Positions 8,805 to 17,359 of a stretch of DNA of 64,000 nucleotides are shown one piece after another; position 1 is the stretch's first letter; every line of letters starts with the position of its first letter. The translations under genes and the position numbers were made by a program. This DNA is from a bacterium (GTDB lineage: Bacteria; Cyanobacteriota; Vampirovibrionia; Obscuribacterales; Obscuribacteraceae), in NCBI GenBank assembly GCA_018062085.1, contig JAGOSY010000018.1, forward strand, positions 1 through 64,000. Reading direction: 5' to 3'. Under the pieces are notes generated by a model, which had not been told where the DNA came from, made no database searches, and saw only the letters and a program-made list of their open reading frames with translations.

Positions 8805-9155
8805 ATGGTCAATTCGGTGGTTCTAGTAGGCAGAGCTGGGCGCGACCCAGAAATGCGCTATTTTGAATCGGGACGGGTTAAAACCACATTCAGTTTGGCC
8901 GTTAATCGCCCTACCAAAGAAAAAGAGACCGACTGGTTCGATATCGAAATCTGGGGTCGTCAGGCTGAAATTGCTGGTGAGTACGTCCGCAAGGGCAGTT
9001 TGATTGGTATCGAGGGGCGCTTAGACTTTAACAAGTGGACTGACGACGGCGGTAACAAGAACGTCAAGCCAGTCGTTCACGCAAACGGCCTAAGACTACT
9101 TGGCAGCAAACGCGATAATGCCGGTGAAGGTAATTTCTCCCAAGATTTCGCTTAA
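8805..9155 (+). CDS. ssb: Single-stranded DNA-binding protein
   Basis: 116 residues with an OB fold: MVNSVVLVGRAGRDPEMRY, then DWFDIEIWGRQAEIAGEYV and a GSLIGIEGRL strand. It binds ssDNA during replication, recombination and repair. The start at 8805 is set by AAGGAG at 8792-8797, seven bases upstream; the frame stays open further upstream but the extra residues do not fit the family. The C-terminus (GEGNFSQDFA) lacks the acidic DDIPF-like tip that recruits partner proteins in most bacterial SSBs, so this may be a truncated or accessory paralogue. Confidence 0.93.
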   Translation: MVNSVVLVGRAGRDPEMRYFESGRVKTTFSLAVNRPTKEKETDWFDIEIWGRQAEIAGEYVRKGSLIGIEGRLDFNKWTDDGGNKNVKPVVHANGLRLLGSKRDNAGEGNFSQDFA

Positions 9156-9211
9156 TTAAGCGCAAGCATTCGCTTAACTGACAGAGAAATTAGCCTAACT
9201 GAGAGAGAAAC

Positions 9212-10843
9212 TTGAAAACAGGTTTGGTTACAGCGCAGCCGATTGACTACGCCGTTATCTTGATTTACTTCATATTTGTACTGGGCGTTGGTTTCAAGCT
9301 CAAGAAGAATATGAAGAGTAGTGATGACTTCCTTCTGGCTGGTCATCGAATTCCAAGCTGGGTAACCGGCTTGGCTTTTCTTTCTGCCAATTTAGGCGCC
9401 ATTGAAGTCATGGGCATGGCAGCAAATGCCGCCCAATATGGGGTGATGACCTGCCATTTCTATTGGCTGGGTGCAATTCCAGCCATGGTCTTTCTGGCCG
9501 TGTTCATGATGCCCTTTTACTACAAGTCGAAAATACGCAGCGTTCCCGAATATTTGCGCAAGCGCTTTAATGAGCCTACACGGGCTCTTAACGCCATTTC
9601 TTTTGCTGTAATGACAGTGTTGATGTCTGGCATAAATCTTTATGCTATGGCGATTGTTTTCAAGCTGCTGCTCGGCTGGGATATGAATGCTTCAATTGCC
9701 GTAGCTGCTTTGGTGGTATTGGCCTACACCATTACTGGTGGCTTAACTTCGTCTATTTACAATGAAGTATTGCAATTCTTCTTAATTGTATTCGGACTCC
9801 TGCCTGTGTCTATTTTGGGGCTTCTGCGCTTTGGGAGCTGGCAAAATATTTGCGATCGTTTTGACAATCCAGGCTTTGCTCATCTTTGGAAACAAGTTGC
9901 GAGTGGCACTAATCCGATGGGAGTCGACATGATTGGCCTGATCGGAGGTCTTGGCTTTGTCTTGTCCTTTGGATACTGGTGCACCGATTTTCTAGTTATT
10001 CAGAGGGCCCTTGCCGCCGAAGATCTTAGAGGCGCACGCATGACTCCAATCATTGCTGCTTTTCCTAAAATACTCTTTCCTGTTTTGACCGTACTTCCTG
10101 GCTTGTTTGCCATTATTTTGATTCCAAAGCTGGGCACAAATAATGATGATCTGTCTTTCAATATGGCCATCCCTTATCTATTGGCGGTGATGTATCCCAA
10201 CGGACTGTTTGGTCTCGGAATAACGGCTCTTTTGGCTAGTTTTATGTCAGGAATGGCTGGCAATGTTACAGCTTTCAATACTGTTTGGACTTACGATATT
10301 TACCAGAGTTACATTGCTAAAAATAAGTCAGATGCTCACTATTTGTGGATGGGTAAACTTGCCACTGCCATTGGTATTATCATTAGTGTGGGAACTTGCT
10401 ACTTGTGCATGAACTTTAAGTCGATCATGGACTATATGCAACTGATATTCACATTCTTCAATGCTCCACTCTTTGCTACTTTCTTGCTTGGCATGTTCTT
10501 CCGCCGTACCTCCCCGTGGGGGGCGTTCTACGGTTTGCTTAGCGGTACCATGGCTGCGGTGGTGCACTATGTGCTCACTTTGCAGCACAAACTCAATTAT
10601 CAAAGCGATATGGCGGGCAACTTCCACCGCTCAGTGGTGGCCTGGACAGTCTGTTTGATTGTCACTATTACCATTTCTTACTTGACTAAGCCAAAGGCTG
10701 TCGAAGAGCTGCGCGGTTTGGTCTGGGGTGTTGATGCCAAAGACTCTGGAGGAGCTGTTAAAACGTCAGTTTTTGCCAGTCCCGGCTTCTTTGGTGTGAT
10801 TTTGTTGGCGCTTACGGCCTATCTTAACTATCTTTTCTTCTAA
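9212..10843 (+). CDS. Na+/solute symporter, SSS (SLC5) family
   Basis: 543 residues with about 14 hydrophobic spans, matching the SSS fold. Family features include YFIFVLGVGF near the N-terminus, the SSDDFLLAGHRIPSW loop, GAIEVMGMAANAAQYG in the first core helices, and YTITGGLTSSIYNE, the conserved segment near the Na+ site. It resembles the SGLT-like branch, but the substrate cannot be read from sequence. The start is TTG at 9212, behind a GAGAGAGA purine stretch. The small membrane-protein gene follows 15 bp downstream and is likely coexpressed. Confidence 0.92.
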   Translation: MKTGLVTAQPIDYAVILIYFIFVLGVGFKLKKNMKSSDDFLLAGHRIPSWVTGLAFLSANLGAIEVMGMAANAAQYGVMTCHFYWLGAIPAMVFLAVFMMPFYYKSKIRSVPEYLRKRFNEPTRALNAISFAVMTVLMSGINLYAMAIVFKLLLGWDMNASIAVAALVVLAYTITGGLTSSIYNEVLQFFLIVFGLLPVSILGLLRFGSWQNICDRFDNPGFAHLWKQVASGTNPMGVDMIGLIGGLGFVLSFGYWCTDFLVIQRALAAEDLRGARMTPIIAAFPKILFPVLTVLPGLFAIILIPKLGTNNDDLSFNMAIPYLLAVMYPNGLFGLGITALLASFMSGMAGNVTAFNTVWTYDIYQSYIAKNKSDAHYLWMGKLATAIGIIISVGTCYLCMNFKSIMDYMQLIFTFFNAPLFATFLLGMFFRRTSPWGAFYGLLSGTMAAVVHYVLTLQHKLNYQSDMAGNFHRSVVAWTVCLIVTITISYLTKPKAVEELRGLVWGVDAKDSGGAVKTSVFASPGFFGVILLALTAYLNYLFF

Positions 10844-10858
10844 CGGTTATGGTGCGCA

Positions 10859-11143
10859 ATGCTTGATGTAAGACTACCGATTGGTTGGCTGTTTCTTGTG
10901 CTAGGAGTAATGTTGGCCGGTTATGGCTATGCCAACCCGCCGGCCGAGAGCCTTCGTTTGGGGCAGGTTTTATTGCCCTTAAATCTTGATGTGCCCTGGG
11001 GAATCCTAATGGCACTCTTTGGTGTCGCAATGGTTTCGCTAGCTCAAATTGACAAGATCAAAGCGCTAGAAAAAGAACTTAGAGATAGTCGCGTTGAAGT
11101 TTCAGCTTCCGATGCTGCTGTTGGTCCTCAATCTGAGTCCTAA
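10859..11143 (+). CDS. Small two-span membrane protein, putative symporter partner
   Basis: 94 residues: a first hydrophobic span (about 8-25, GWLFLVLGVMLAGYGYA), a short loop, a second span (about 45-62, WGILMALFGVAMVSLAQ), then a charged helical tail (KIKALEKELRDSR). It directly follows the SSS transporter. Small two-span proteins commonly sit beside such symporters and may be accessory subunits; that role is inferred from position only. Confidence 0.75.
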   Translation: MLDVRLPIGWLFLVLGVMLAGYGYANPPAESLRLGQVLLPLNLDVPWGILMALFGVAMVSLAQIDKIKALEKELRDSRVEVSASDAAVGPQSES

Positions 11144-11156
11144 TCTAAGTCTATTT

Positions 11157-12119
11157 CTATTTAGCGTTTAAGCAAGCCACGAAGACATTGCCTGAGTTGA
11201 CTTCATATTTGAGTAGCATATACCAGGGGGCAAATCCTGCCGGTGGTACTTTTACTGGTGATACTTTGCCCAAGGCGCGGGTGATAGCTTTTTCTACTTG
11301 ACTATTCTCTTCGTCGTCGGCCAAAGGTACAGAAGTCAAAGTACCAACTTGCTTTTCAGTAGTAATATTGGAAATTTGGCCACTATTTTTTACGACAAAG
11401 CTGACCAAATATGTGTACTTACGATTTGCTGTTTCTACCAATAGTGCCGACCCAGGTACAGCCACATTGGTTTGGATTGCTTGACTTAAGTCTTTTATGT
11501 AGCTATCAAGGCGGTTCAACTGTTCGCTCGAAGCCAATACTCGATTTTGTTGAAATTTCGACTGGCTTGCTGCTGACGGTCTGTCAGGGCTAAGCCAGAC
11601 ATATTGAGGTTCGCTGCTGACTGCTTGAGAAAAGGCTTTGGCGGCCGATTCATCATAAACTGCTGCGTCAGCTCTTCTTTTTTTCTTGCGACGAACCGGA
11701 GTGGCTGTATCTACGGTGCTGGCAGTCGCTGCGGGAGTGGAAGCGGTTTCACCAGTCGCGGCGGCGGCGGCTGCTGCTGAGCCTTGGCCTGGTGCGATGT
11801 CAGGGGGCATAGTGCTGGCCGTCGGTCTGCCACCGACCGATTTGACTTGATATTGAGGAGCTGTCCAGAGCACTCCGCCACTGGCAGAAGCAGCTGTGGT
11901 GGAGGCTGTTGCAGCATCTGTGGAACTGTTAGAAGAACTACTTGAAGAACTGTTAGCGGCGCTATTGGAAGTGCTTGATGAAGAATTAGTTGATGAGCTG
12001 TTAGAGTCAACCTGAGCCACGGCTGGCAGGCTCAAGGTGATAGAAAGTGCTGTCAAGGCTACAGCTGTCATGGCAATTGCTGGCATGCTTGCCGCGCGTC
12101 TGATAAATCTATTGTTCAT
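11157..12119 (-). CDS. Exported Ser/Ala-rich protein with TonB-like C-terminal domain
   Basis: About 320 residues. The N-terminus has basic residues followed by a long hydrophobic signal (MPAIAMTAVALTALSITLSL) and a likely PAVAQ cleavage site. Residues about 40-80 are almost pure Ser/Asn/Thr, with further Ala/Thr-rich linker to about 150 and a basic patch (RRKKKRR). The last 120 residues look like a small alpha/beta domain (YLVSFVVKNSGQISNI; VEKAITRALGKVSPVKVP) resembling TonB C-terminal or energy-transducer-type domains. The ATG at 12119 is preferred over TTG at 12125. It converges on the symporter operon. Function unknown. Confidence 0.7.
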   Translation of the reverse strand: MNNRFIRRAASMPAIAMTAVALTALSITLSLPAVAQVDSNSSSTNSSSSTSNSAANSSSSSSSNSSTDAATASTTAASASGGVLWTAPQYQVKSVGGRPTASTMPPDIAPGQGSAAAAAAATGETASTPAATASTVDTATPVRRKKKRRADAAVYDESAAKAFSQAVSSEPQYVWLSPDRPSAASQSKFQQNRVLASSEQLNRLDSYIKDLSQAIQTNVAVPGSALLVETANRKYTYLVSFVVKNSGQISNITTEKQVGTLTSVPLADDEENSQVEKAITRALGKVSPVKVPPAGFAPWYMLLKYEVNSGNVFVACLNAK

Positions 12120-12140
12120 ATGCAACTGGTCCTACGTCCT

Positions 12141-12842
12141 CTAATTTATTGATTTTTCAACCGTTCTAACTATACCCAGGAAATGGTTTCTGACATCCAC
12201 TGTTTTGGGGTGAATCGGTTTCCCGCCGACTAGAAGGTTGCTGAGGCTCAGATCGCAGGCAATTAACATGGCTTTGTCGAGATTAACTTTTTTGCTGGGG
12301 TCTACTAGAGAATCGCTGTAGAGACCTTGCCAAATTGGGTCAGTGAAGTCTTTGGGGCGGCTCTCTTCTAAGCAGTCAGCCAGAAAGACTACTTTCGATA
12401 CTTCAGACATCGGCACATTGCCTAGTGTGTGTTCGCTGATAGCAGCTAACACTTCTTTATTGCTAATTTTCAATTCTTGCTTGATTGTCAGCGCTGCCAC
12501 CGGCCCGTGCAAAAGATGACCGTTTATCTTGTCTATTGCTGTTATTTTTAAGCCCCCGGCTATGGCTCGCTCAATTAACTCTTTGTCTTTTACTTCTTTG
12601 CAGCAATCGTGCAGATAGCAGGCTAGTCCTACTAGTAAGCGATTGACTCCAGCCTTTTTTGCAATCAAGTCGCCAACTTGGGCCACCCCACAGACATGCT
12701 CGAAACGCTTTTTTGATATGCGTGGTTGTGCCCAGCTGCGAGCCGCTTCTAGGGTCATGCCCGCTGGTATGCCTACCAGTTTCTTTGCTTTTTCCTTTAT
12801 TTTGGGCACTTGTTTAAGTCTTCTCTGCTTTTGTAAAAACAA
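12141..12842 (-). CDS. yqeK: YqeK-like HD-domain hydrolase (probable Ap4A phosphatase)
   Basis: Member of the HD superfamily group that in characterised cases cleaves Ap4A symmetrically to ADP. Metal-site features are visible: the early His in KKRFEHVCGV, the HD pair in ACYLHDCCKEV, GHLLHGPVAA, SEHTLG and FLADCLEESR. It is third in an alr-nadD-yqeK operon; nadD-yqeK is a common pairing in Gram-positives and cyanobacteria. The longest frame starts at TTG 12842, inside nadD. The in-frame ATG at 12758 would give a 205-residue protein that fits family N-termini equally well, and neither start has a convincing ribosome binding site. Confidence 0.85.
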   Translation of the reverse strand: MFLQKQRRLKQVPKIKEKAKKLVGIPAGMTLEAARSWAQPRISKKRFEHVCGVAQVGDLIAKKAGVNRLLVGLACYLHDCCKEVKDKELIERAIAGGLKITAIDKINGHLLHGPVAALTIKQELKISNKEVLAAISEHTLGNVPMSEVSKVVFLADCLEESRPKDFTDPIWQGLYSDSLVDPSKKVNLDKAMLIACDLSLSNLLVGGKPIHPKTVDVRNHFLGIVRTVEKSIN

Positions 12843-13441
12843 TGGGTTTGAATCAAGCTGTTTACTTCTGGTGGCACCATATACAGTACTGTTTTGCCTA
12901 GGCCAATGCGCTTGCGAATATTCGATGCTGAAATGGCTATGCCAGGAAAATCAACGATTCTTATGTCGGCTCCTTCAACTTGCTCTGGATCGCTTTGGGC
13001 AATTGTTTGTATGACGCTCTCATCGTGGTCATCAGAAAGATATCGCAAGCGGGGCACAACTAATAGTCGGCATAGAGATAACAACTCTTTTGAATTGTGC
13101 CAGTCTTTGAGAAAAGGAACGTTGTCACCGCCGATGATTAAATTGACCTTAGTGACACCGTCGGCAATGATTTGTTTGACTGTGTCGATTGTATAAGACG
13201 GGCCAGTTCTTTCTAGCTCAAGTCTTGACGCCTCAAAATAGGGGTTGCTGGCCACAGCAGCTTCAACTAATTTGTGTCGATCTTCTCCTGCTAAGAGCCC
13301 AACCTGTCTATGGGGTGGGTGAGGTGAGGTGACAAAGAGTACTTTCTCGAGAGCGAACTGGTCACGGGCACACTCAGCTATGAGCAGATGGCCCAAGTGA
13401 ATGGGGTTGAATGTGCCGCAAAATAGTCCGATTTCTCTCAT
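12797..13441 (-). CDS. nadD: Nicotinate-nucleotide adenylyltransferase
   Basis: Transfers AMP from ATP to nicotinate mononucleotide, giving deamido-NAD in NAD synthesis. 214 residues. The nucleotidyltransferase signature GTFNPIHLGH is at 9-18 and the second ATP-binding motif ISASNIRKRI is near the C-terminus. SPHPPHRQ and IIGGDN are also typical. The start at 13441 is fixed by the N-terminus MREIGLFCGTF and by a 4-base ATGA overlap with the alr stop codon, implying translational coupling. An apparent 30-residue upstream extension lies inside alr and is not used. Confidence 0.95.
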   Translation of the reverse strand: MREIGLFCGTFNPIHLGHLLIAECARDQFALEKVLFVTSPHPPHRQVGLLAGEDRHKLVEAAVASNPYFEASRLELERTGPSYTIDTVKQIIADGVTKVNLIIGGDNVPFLKDWHNSKELLSLCRLLVVPRLRYLSDDHDESVIQTIAQSDPEQVEGADIRIVDFPGIAISASNIRKRIGLGKTVLYMVPPEVNSLIQTHCFYKSREDLNKCPK

Positions 13442-14637
13442 TTTTGTTTGGTTCTTGTGTAGACTCGCGGTAGCCGTGTTCGTAAGCGACAGGCAAGCTC
13501 GTAGGTAATGGTACCAAGAGTTTCGGCCCATTGACTTAAGGTTAGGTTTGTATGACTCGCGCCAGTCTTCTCTCCTGTTTCACCATGGCTACCAATTAAT
13601 GTAATGACGTCGCCCTCCTGGGCTTCCGGTACATTGCTGATGTCAAACAGCATCTGATCCATACTGATGCGGCCAACTTGATTAACTTTTTTGCCCATTA
13701 ATAGCCCGTGCATGCGGTTCGAGAGCCCGCGGTCGACGCCGTCAGCGTAACCAATCGGGATGGAGGCCAGGAGTGTTTCGTTTTCTGCTTTCCATGTCCA
13801 GCTATAACCCACCGACTGACCGGCGGCTATTTTGTTTATGTGATTAATCCGAGCGCGCACTGATAAAGCAGGTCGAAGCGGCAAGTCAGGTGATACCATA
13901 TCTGGTTGCAGGCCGTAGAGGTAGAGTCCGACCCTGACTAAGTCGTAGTGCACTTGAGGGAAAGCTGTTGCCTCGCTTGAGGCTAAGTGGAAAAAGGCAT
14001 TGGCAAAATAATCTTCTGTTAGAGTCTTGGCTTGACTGAAAAGGTGGTTTTGGACAGAGACTGCCTCTTCGTTTGCGGCTTTGGCCAAATGGCTATAGAC
14101 GCTGACAAGCTCTAGATTTTCTAGGCTCTTGATCAGCTTCAGGGTTTCTTCAAGTTGTTCAAATTGCACTCCCAGGCGATGCATGCCTGTATCTATCTTG
14201 AGATGCACTCTTGCTTTGCCGCAGGCGGCTACGTCACGAATTTGTTTTTCGCTGGTAAGGGTAATGTCGAGTTCGTTTTCAAGGGCAGTACTGATTGCCC
14301 ACGAAGGCGTGGGGCTCAGTATTAGAATGGGCAGTTTGATGCCGCTTGTTCTTAGTTGGGTGCCTTCGTCTATTGAGGCTACTCCTAGCCAGTCGATACC
14401 CTCAGTGGATGCTTCTAGCAGTTCAGCAACGCTGGATGCGCCGTGACCATAGCCGTCGCTCTTTACTACCGCCATCAGGCGCGGAGCCCGTTGGGGACTA
14501 TTGGGGCCAATACCTTTTATAGAAGGCGTAAGGCGACTTCGTATGAACTTGAGGTTTTGTTCGATGGCGTTGAGGTCTACTTCGACCCAGGCGTCGCGAC
14601 GAATCGATGTAAGGTTGGCTTGGCGAGTGGGGAGCAT
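13438..14637 (-). CDS. alr: Alanine racemase
   Basis: PLP enzyme interconverting L- and D-alanine for peptidoglycan. 399 residues in two domains: an N-terminal TIM barrel with the PLP lysine in AVVKSDGYGHG (Lys59), and a C-terminal beta domain with the catalytic Tyr in PIGYADGVDRGLSN and the GRISMDQMLFDI strand. Each conserved segment was recognisable. It is first gene of the alr-nadD-yqeK operon. The ATG at 14637 gives DAWVEVDLNAIEQNL at the expected distance from the N-terminus. Confidence 0.96.
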   Translation of the reverse strand: MLPTRQANLTSIRRDAWVEVDLNAIEQNLKFIRSRLTPSIKGIGPNSPQRAPRLMAVVKSDGYGHGASSVAELLEASTEGIDWLGVASIDEGTQLRTSGIKLPILILSPTPSWAISTALENELDITLTSEKQIRDVAACGKARVHLKIDTGMHRLGVQFEQLEETLKLIKSLENLELVSVYSHLAKAANEEAVSVQNHLFSQAKTLTEDYFANAFFHLASSEATAFPQVHYDLVRVGLYLYGLQPDMVSPDLPLRPALSVRARINHINKIAAGQSVGYSWTWKAENETLLASIPIGYADGVDRGLSNRMHGLLMGKKVNQVGRISMDQMLFDISNVPEAQEGDVITLIGSHGETGEKTGASHTNLTLSQWAETLGTITYELACRLRTRLPRVYTRTKQK

Positions 14638-14957
14638 TAGTAAATTATCGACATACTCAGTGTTTGAAGCGCTTCTTAGAGCTTTACTTTATGCTAGCAT
14701 TGCTGTCGGTAGCCGTAATTATTTCCACTAAAGGCAAGCTTGTTAAGGCTCTAGCGGTGGTCTAAGTTAAGGTGAGACGTTAAGAGCTGCTGTCAATGCT
14801 TGATTAAGTACTTTGTTTTAAGCTTGACTTTGTTCTTAAAAGCCCTTGGCGGCTTGGAATCTCTTGGGAAGCCCGAGACTTATTTTTTTGAAAAAGAAGT
14901 CTCACCTGTTCAATTTTCTAGGAATTTGGTTCTAAATCTTCAAAGGGGTGGAGAGTC
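14638..14957. other. Divergent intergenic region between alr and the HU gene
   Basis: 320 bp that must hold promoters for both genes; no convincing -35/-10 pair could be assigned. It contains the perfect inverted repeat GAGACTT (14875-14881) / AAGTCTC (14897-14903) with a 15-base T/A-rich loop, 55 bp before the HU start. The phrase TCTTGGGAAG just upstream also occurs before clpP (18869-18880), next to a similar AGACTT/AAGTCT hairpin. Confidence 0.55.
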
Positions 14958-15248
14958 TTGAATAAAGCAGAATTAGTCGACATCGTAGCTAAAGAAGCTG
15001 GGACGACAAAAAAAGACGCTGAGCAAGTTATCAACAAGATGATGGACACCATCATTAAGCATGTTGCTCGCGATGAGAAAGTTACTTTGGTTGGTTTTGG
15101 TACCTTTGAAGCCCGTCAGCGTAAAGCTCGCACTGGCCGCAACCCTAAAACGAATGAACCATTGCACATTCCAGCTAAGCGTGTTGCCGGTTTCAAAGTC
15201 GGTAAGGAGTTCGCTGAATCAGTGAACAAAGATAAGAAAGGCAAATAG
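14958..15248 (+). CDS. hup: HU-family DNA-binding protein
   Basis: 96-residue nucleoid protein that bends DNA as a dimer. It shows the standard body (NKAELVDIVAKEAGTTKKDA), VTLVGFGTFEARQRKAR before the beta arm, the arm GRNPKTNEPLHIPAKRV, and the final helix KVGKEFAESVN. The start is TTG at 14958 behind GGGGTGGAGAG. A short Lys-rich tail follows. The oxidoreductase gene starts 27 bp downstream with its own good ribosome binding site. Confidence 0.96.
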   Translation: MNKAELVDIVAKEAGTTKKDAEQVINKMMDTIIKHVARDEKVTLVGFGTFEARQRKARTGRNPKTNEPLHIPAKRVAGFKVGKEFAESVNKDKKGK

Positions 15249-15275
15249 GCCTAGCAAAGCAAATAGGAGGTTCGA

Positions 15276-16265
15276 GTGGGGTTACCTAGAGTTGCAGTAA
15301 TTGGTTGCGGAAATTGGGGCAAAAACCTGGTTCGCAATTTTGCTCATCTGGGTGCCCTCTCGACCGTCTGTGACGCCGATCAGAAGCGCTTAGATTACGT
15401 TGCCAAAGAACACAAGGGTATTGCTGTTACTAGCGATTACGACAGTGTTCTGGCTGACCCAATGGTAAGCGCTATTGTCATTGCTACTCCTTCTGATACT
15501 CACTTTTTGCTTGCTGAAAAGGCTTTGCTAGCGGGCAAGCATGTCTATGTCGAGAAGCCTTTGGCGCGCGACGTTAAGCATGCTGAGAAGTTAGATGAGC
15601 TAGCCACCGAGCGTAATTTGGTATTGATGGTGGGCCATTTGTTGCTCTATCATCCTGCCGTTAATTGCCTCAAAGATTTGATTGCCTCTGGTGAGTTGGG
15701 CGATTTATTGTTTGTTCGCTCAGATCGTATGAATTTTAATAACTCCCGTCGTGACTGGAGCGTCCTCTGGGACTTGGCCCCCCACGACATTTCAATGATG
15801 AGTTATTTGCTCGATTGTGAATCACCTGAAGTCAGTCGCGTGGGCGGCTGGGACACTCTGGGCGATGGCTTGGTAGACGTGGCCTATCTCGATTTAACTT
15901 TCCCCATGGGCAACCGCAGCATTCCTGGTCAGGTGCGCAACAGTTGGATTGATCCGCAAAAATTAGTGCGCTTGACTGTCAATGGCACTAAAAAGACGGC
16001 TGTGCTGAACGATACTCAGCAAGAGGATAAATTGGCTCTCCACAGTGTTACCCCTGAGGGGCGCATGGTCGTTGAGTATCCCTATTATCCAACTGGCGAA
16101 CCTCTACAGCTTGAGTGTGAGCACTTCCTTCAATGTATCTTGCGCGGCGAGCGCCCTCGTACTGATGCTAATAATGCCTATCACGTAGTTCGTGTGCTAT
16201 CAGATGTTGAAAAGCGTTTGTCGGCTCGTCCGCGTCGTGTAAACGCTATCGCAACATCCCGTTAG
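15276..16265 (+). CDS. Gfo/Idh/MocA-family NAD(P)-dependent oxidoreductase
   Basis: 329 residues. The N-terminal Rossmann domain has VIGCGNWGKN (G-x-G-x-x-G), and the family signature EKPLARD provides the catalytic Lys. The C-terminal beta-sheet domain includes DLAPHDISMMSYLL, with the conserved His in the position seen in sugar-nucleotide dehydrogenases such as UDP-N-acetyl-hexosamine 3-dehydrogenases. A role in cell-surface sugar synthesis is likely for that subgroup, but the substrate is not readable. The start is GTG at 15276, with AGGAGG five bases upstream. Confidence 0.88.
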   Translation: MGLPRVAVIGCGNWGKNLVRNFAHLGALSTVCDADQKRLDYVAKEHKGIAVTSDYDSVLADPMVSAIVIATPSDTHFLLAEKALLAGKHVYVEKPLARDVKHAEKLDELATERNLVLMVGHLLLYHPAVNCLKDLIASGELGDLLFVRSDRMNFNNSRRDWSVLWDLAPHDISMMSYLLDCESPEVSRVGGWDTLGDGLVDVAYLDLTFPMGNRSIPGQVRNSWIDPQKLVRLTVNGTKKTAVLNDTQQEDKLALHSVTPEGRMVVEYPYYPTGEPLQLECEHFLQCILRGERPRTDANNAYHVVRVLSDVEKRLSARPRRVNAIATSR

Positions 16266-16279
16266 GATTTGCTTGCAGG

Positions 16280-16309
16280 TTCACACAAGATCTTTCAGTT
16301 GTGTATAAT
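16280..16309 (+). promoter_or_regulatory. Sigma70-type promoter of tRNA-Gly
   Basis: TTCACA (16280-16285), an 18-base spacer, and the consensus -10 TATAAT (16304-16309). Initiation would fall near 16316, about 34 bases before the mature tRNA end. Confidence 0.7.
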
Positions 16310-16349
16310 TTCTTTCTGCGCTGGTTCTCTGATGGCCCAAAGCCATTAT

Positions 16350-16424
16350 GCGGGAGTAATTCAGTGGTAGAATGCCTCCTTGCCAAGGAGGATGTCGAGA
16401 GTTCGAATCTCTTCTCCCGCTCCA
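16350..16424 (+). tRNA. tRNA-Gly (anticodon GCC)
   Basis: Complete cloverleaf: acceptor arm GCGGGAG (16350-16356) pairs with CTCCCGC (16414-16420), discriminator T at 16421 and encoded CCA at 16422-16424. The anticodon stem CCTCC/GGAGG encloses the loop TTGCCAA, with anticodon GCC at 16382-16384. The T arm carries GTTCGAATC. All arms have normal length. It stands alone between its own promoter and terminator. Confidence 0.98.
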
Positions 16425-16430
16425 TTTTTT

Positions 16431-16459
16431 AGCTGCCCTTGTGGCAGCTTTTCTTTTTA
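16431..16459 (+). terminator. Rho-independent terminator of tRNA-Gly
   Basis: AGCTGCC (16431-16437) and GGCAGCT (16443-16449) form a perfect 7-bp stem with a five-base loop, followed by TTTCTTTTT. Confidence 0.9.
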
Positions 16460-16553
16460 GTACTCTTATTAACAGATTTAAAAGATTGCCTTGCTTGAGC
16501 TATATTAGTCATGTAAGTGCTGCGCGAGAATAAATCTGGAGAGTGACATCGGA

Positions 16554-17183
16554 ATGACTGACGGAGTGCAAGAGCCAGCAAATGACGACTCGAAGCCAGC
16601 TGAGCTTAGTGAGCCTAGTGCAGAAGCTCCACAAGAGCCTGGTTCGCCGCCACACCCAGAACAATCTTTAGAGCTAACGTCAGAATCAGCTTCAGAACCG
16701 GCTTCAGAACCACTAAACGCGACGGCTTCTGCATGTGCGAATGTAGAGCCTGAAGGGGATGCAGCTGCTAAGGCATTAGAAGGAGCTGCCCTTAGGCGCT
16801 CGCCTTGGCAGTCTTCAATCGCTGCTATTCAATATGTCGGACAAGCTTCTGCCACTGATGAAATTCAGGTACGCACGTCAGATCGCGTCACTGTAATTGC
16901 TTTGCTCACTTGCTGCATAGCCGAAGTTCTGTCGCTTGTATATACACCCATGGCCGGCATGCGCTTGGCTTTTATTGCTATATCAGATGTTGTATTGGCT
17001 GTCGCCGTCACTATGTTTTTAGTTTATCGTCTTGGAATCTTGTCGTCTCTTGGTAAGCGCCAGGCTTTGATATGCTGGCAGTTAATGATGGGTTGCATCT
17101 TTCTTGGTATTTTCATCTGCGTCAATGTGGCTGCTGGTGTGGCATTGGGCGTGTCTGCTATGTATCCGGCCGAGCTACCTTAA
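16554..17183 (+). CDS. Membrane protein with acidic Pro/Glu/Ser-rich N-terminus
   Basis: 209 residues, no family recognised. Residues 1-85 are disordered and acidic with repeated SEPASEP-like units. Three hydrophobic spans follow at about 115-135, 140-160 and 175-203, ending near the C-terminus. The ATG at 16554 is preceded by GGAGAG. It stands between tRNA-Gly and trigger factor with its own upstream region. Localisation to the cytoplasmic membrane is inferred from the spans. Confidence 0.7.
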   Translation: MTDGVQEPANDDSKPAELSEPSAEAPQEPGSPPHPEQSLELTSESASEPASEPLNATASACANVEPEGDAAAKALEGAALRRSPWQSSIAAIQYVGQASATDEIQVRTSDRVTVIALLTCCIAEVLSLVYTPMAGMRLAFIAISDVVLAVAVTMFLVYRLGILSSLGKRQALICWQLMMGCIFLGIFICVNVAAGVALGVSAMYPAELP

Positions 17184-17359
17184 GGTTGGCTTGGCGAAAG
17201 TATGAGCGAAAATTGGTCAGTTTCCTTTTGGCCTAAGGGCTTCTTCTCTGGGCCAACTGTAAATAATCCAGCTCTAGTCGCCGGGCTGTGCCTTCTGCCA
17301 TGTTAAAATCCACAATCTAATTTGTATTTCGGCGTATATAGTCACTGAGAGAGAAAGTC

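Noticed and set aside
13442..13531. N-terminal extension of NadD
   Set aside because: It lies entirely inside alr; the ATG overlapping the alr stop gives the conserved N-terminus.
16936..16948. Fourth palindrome copy (TGTATATACACC)
   Set aside because: Only a 10-bp symmetric core inside a coding sequence with no flanking arms; probably chance.
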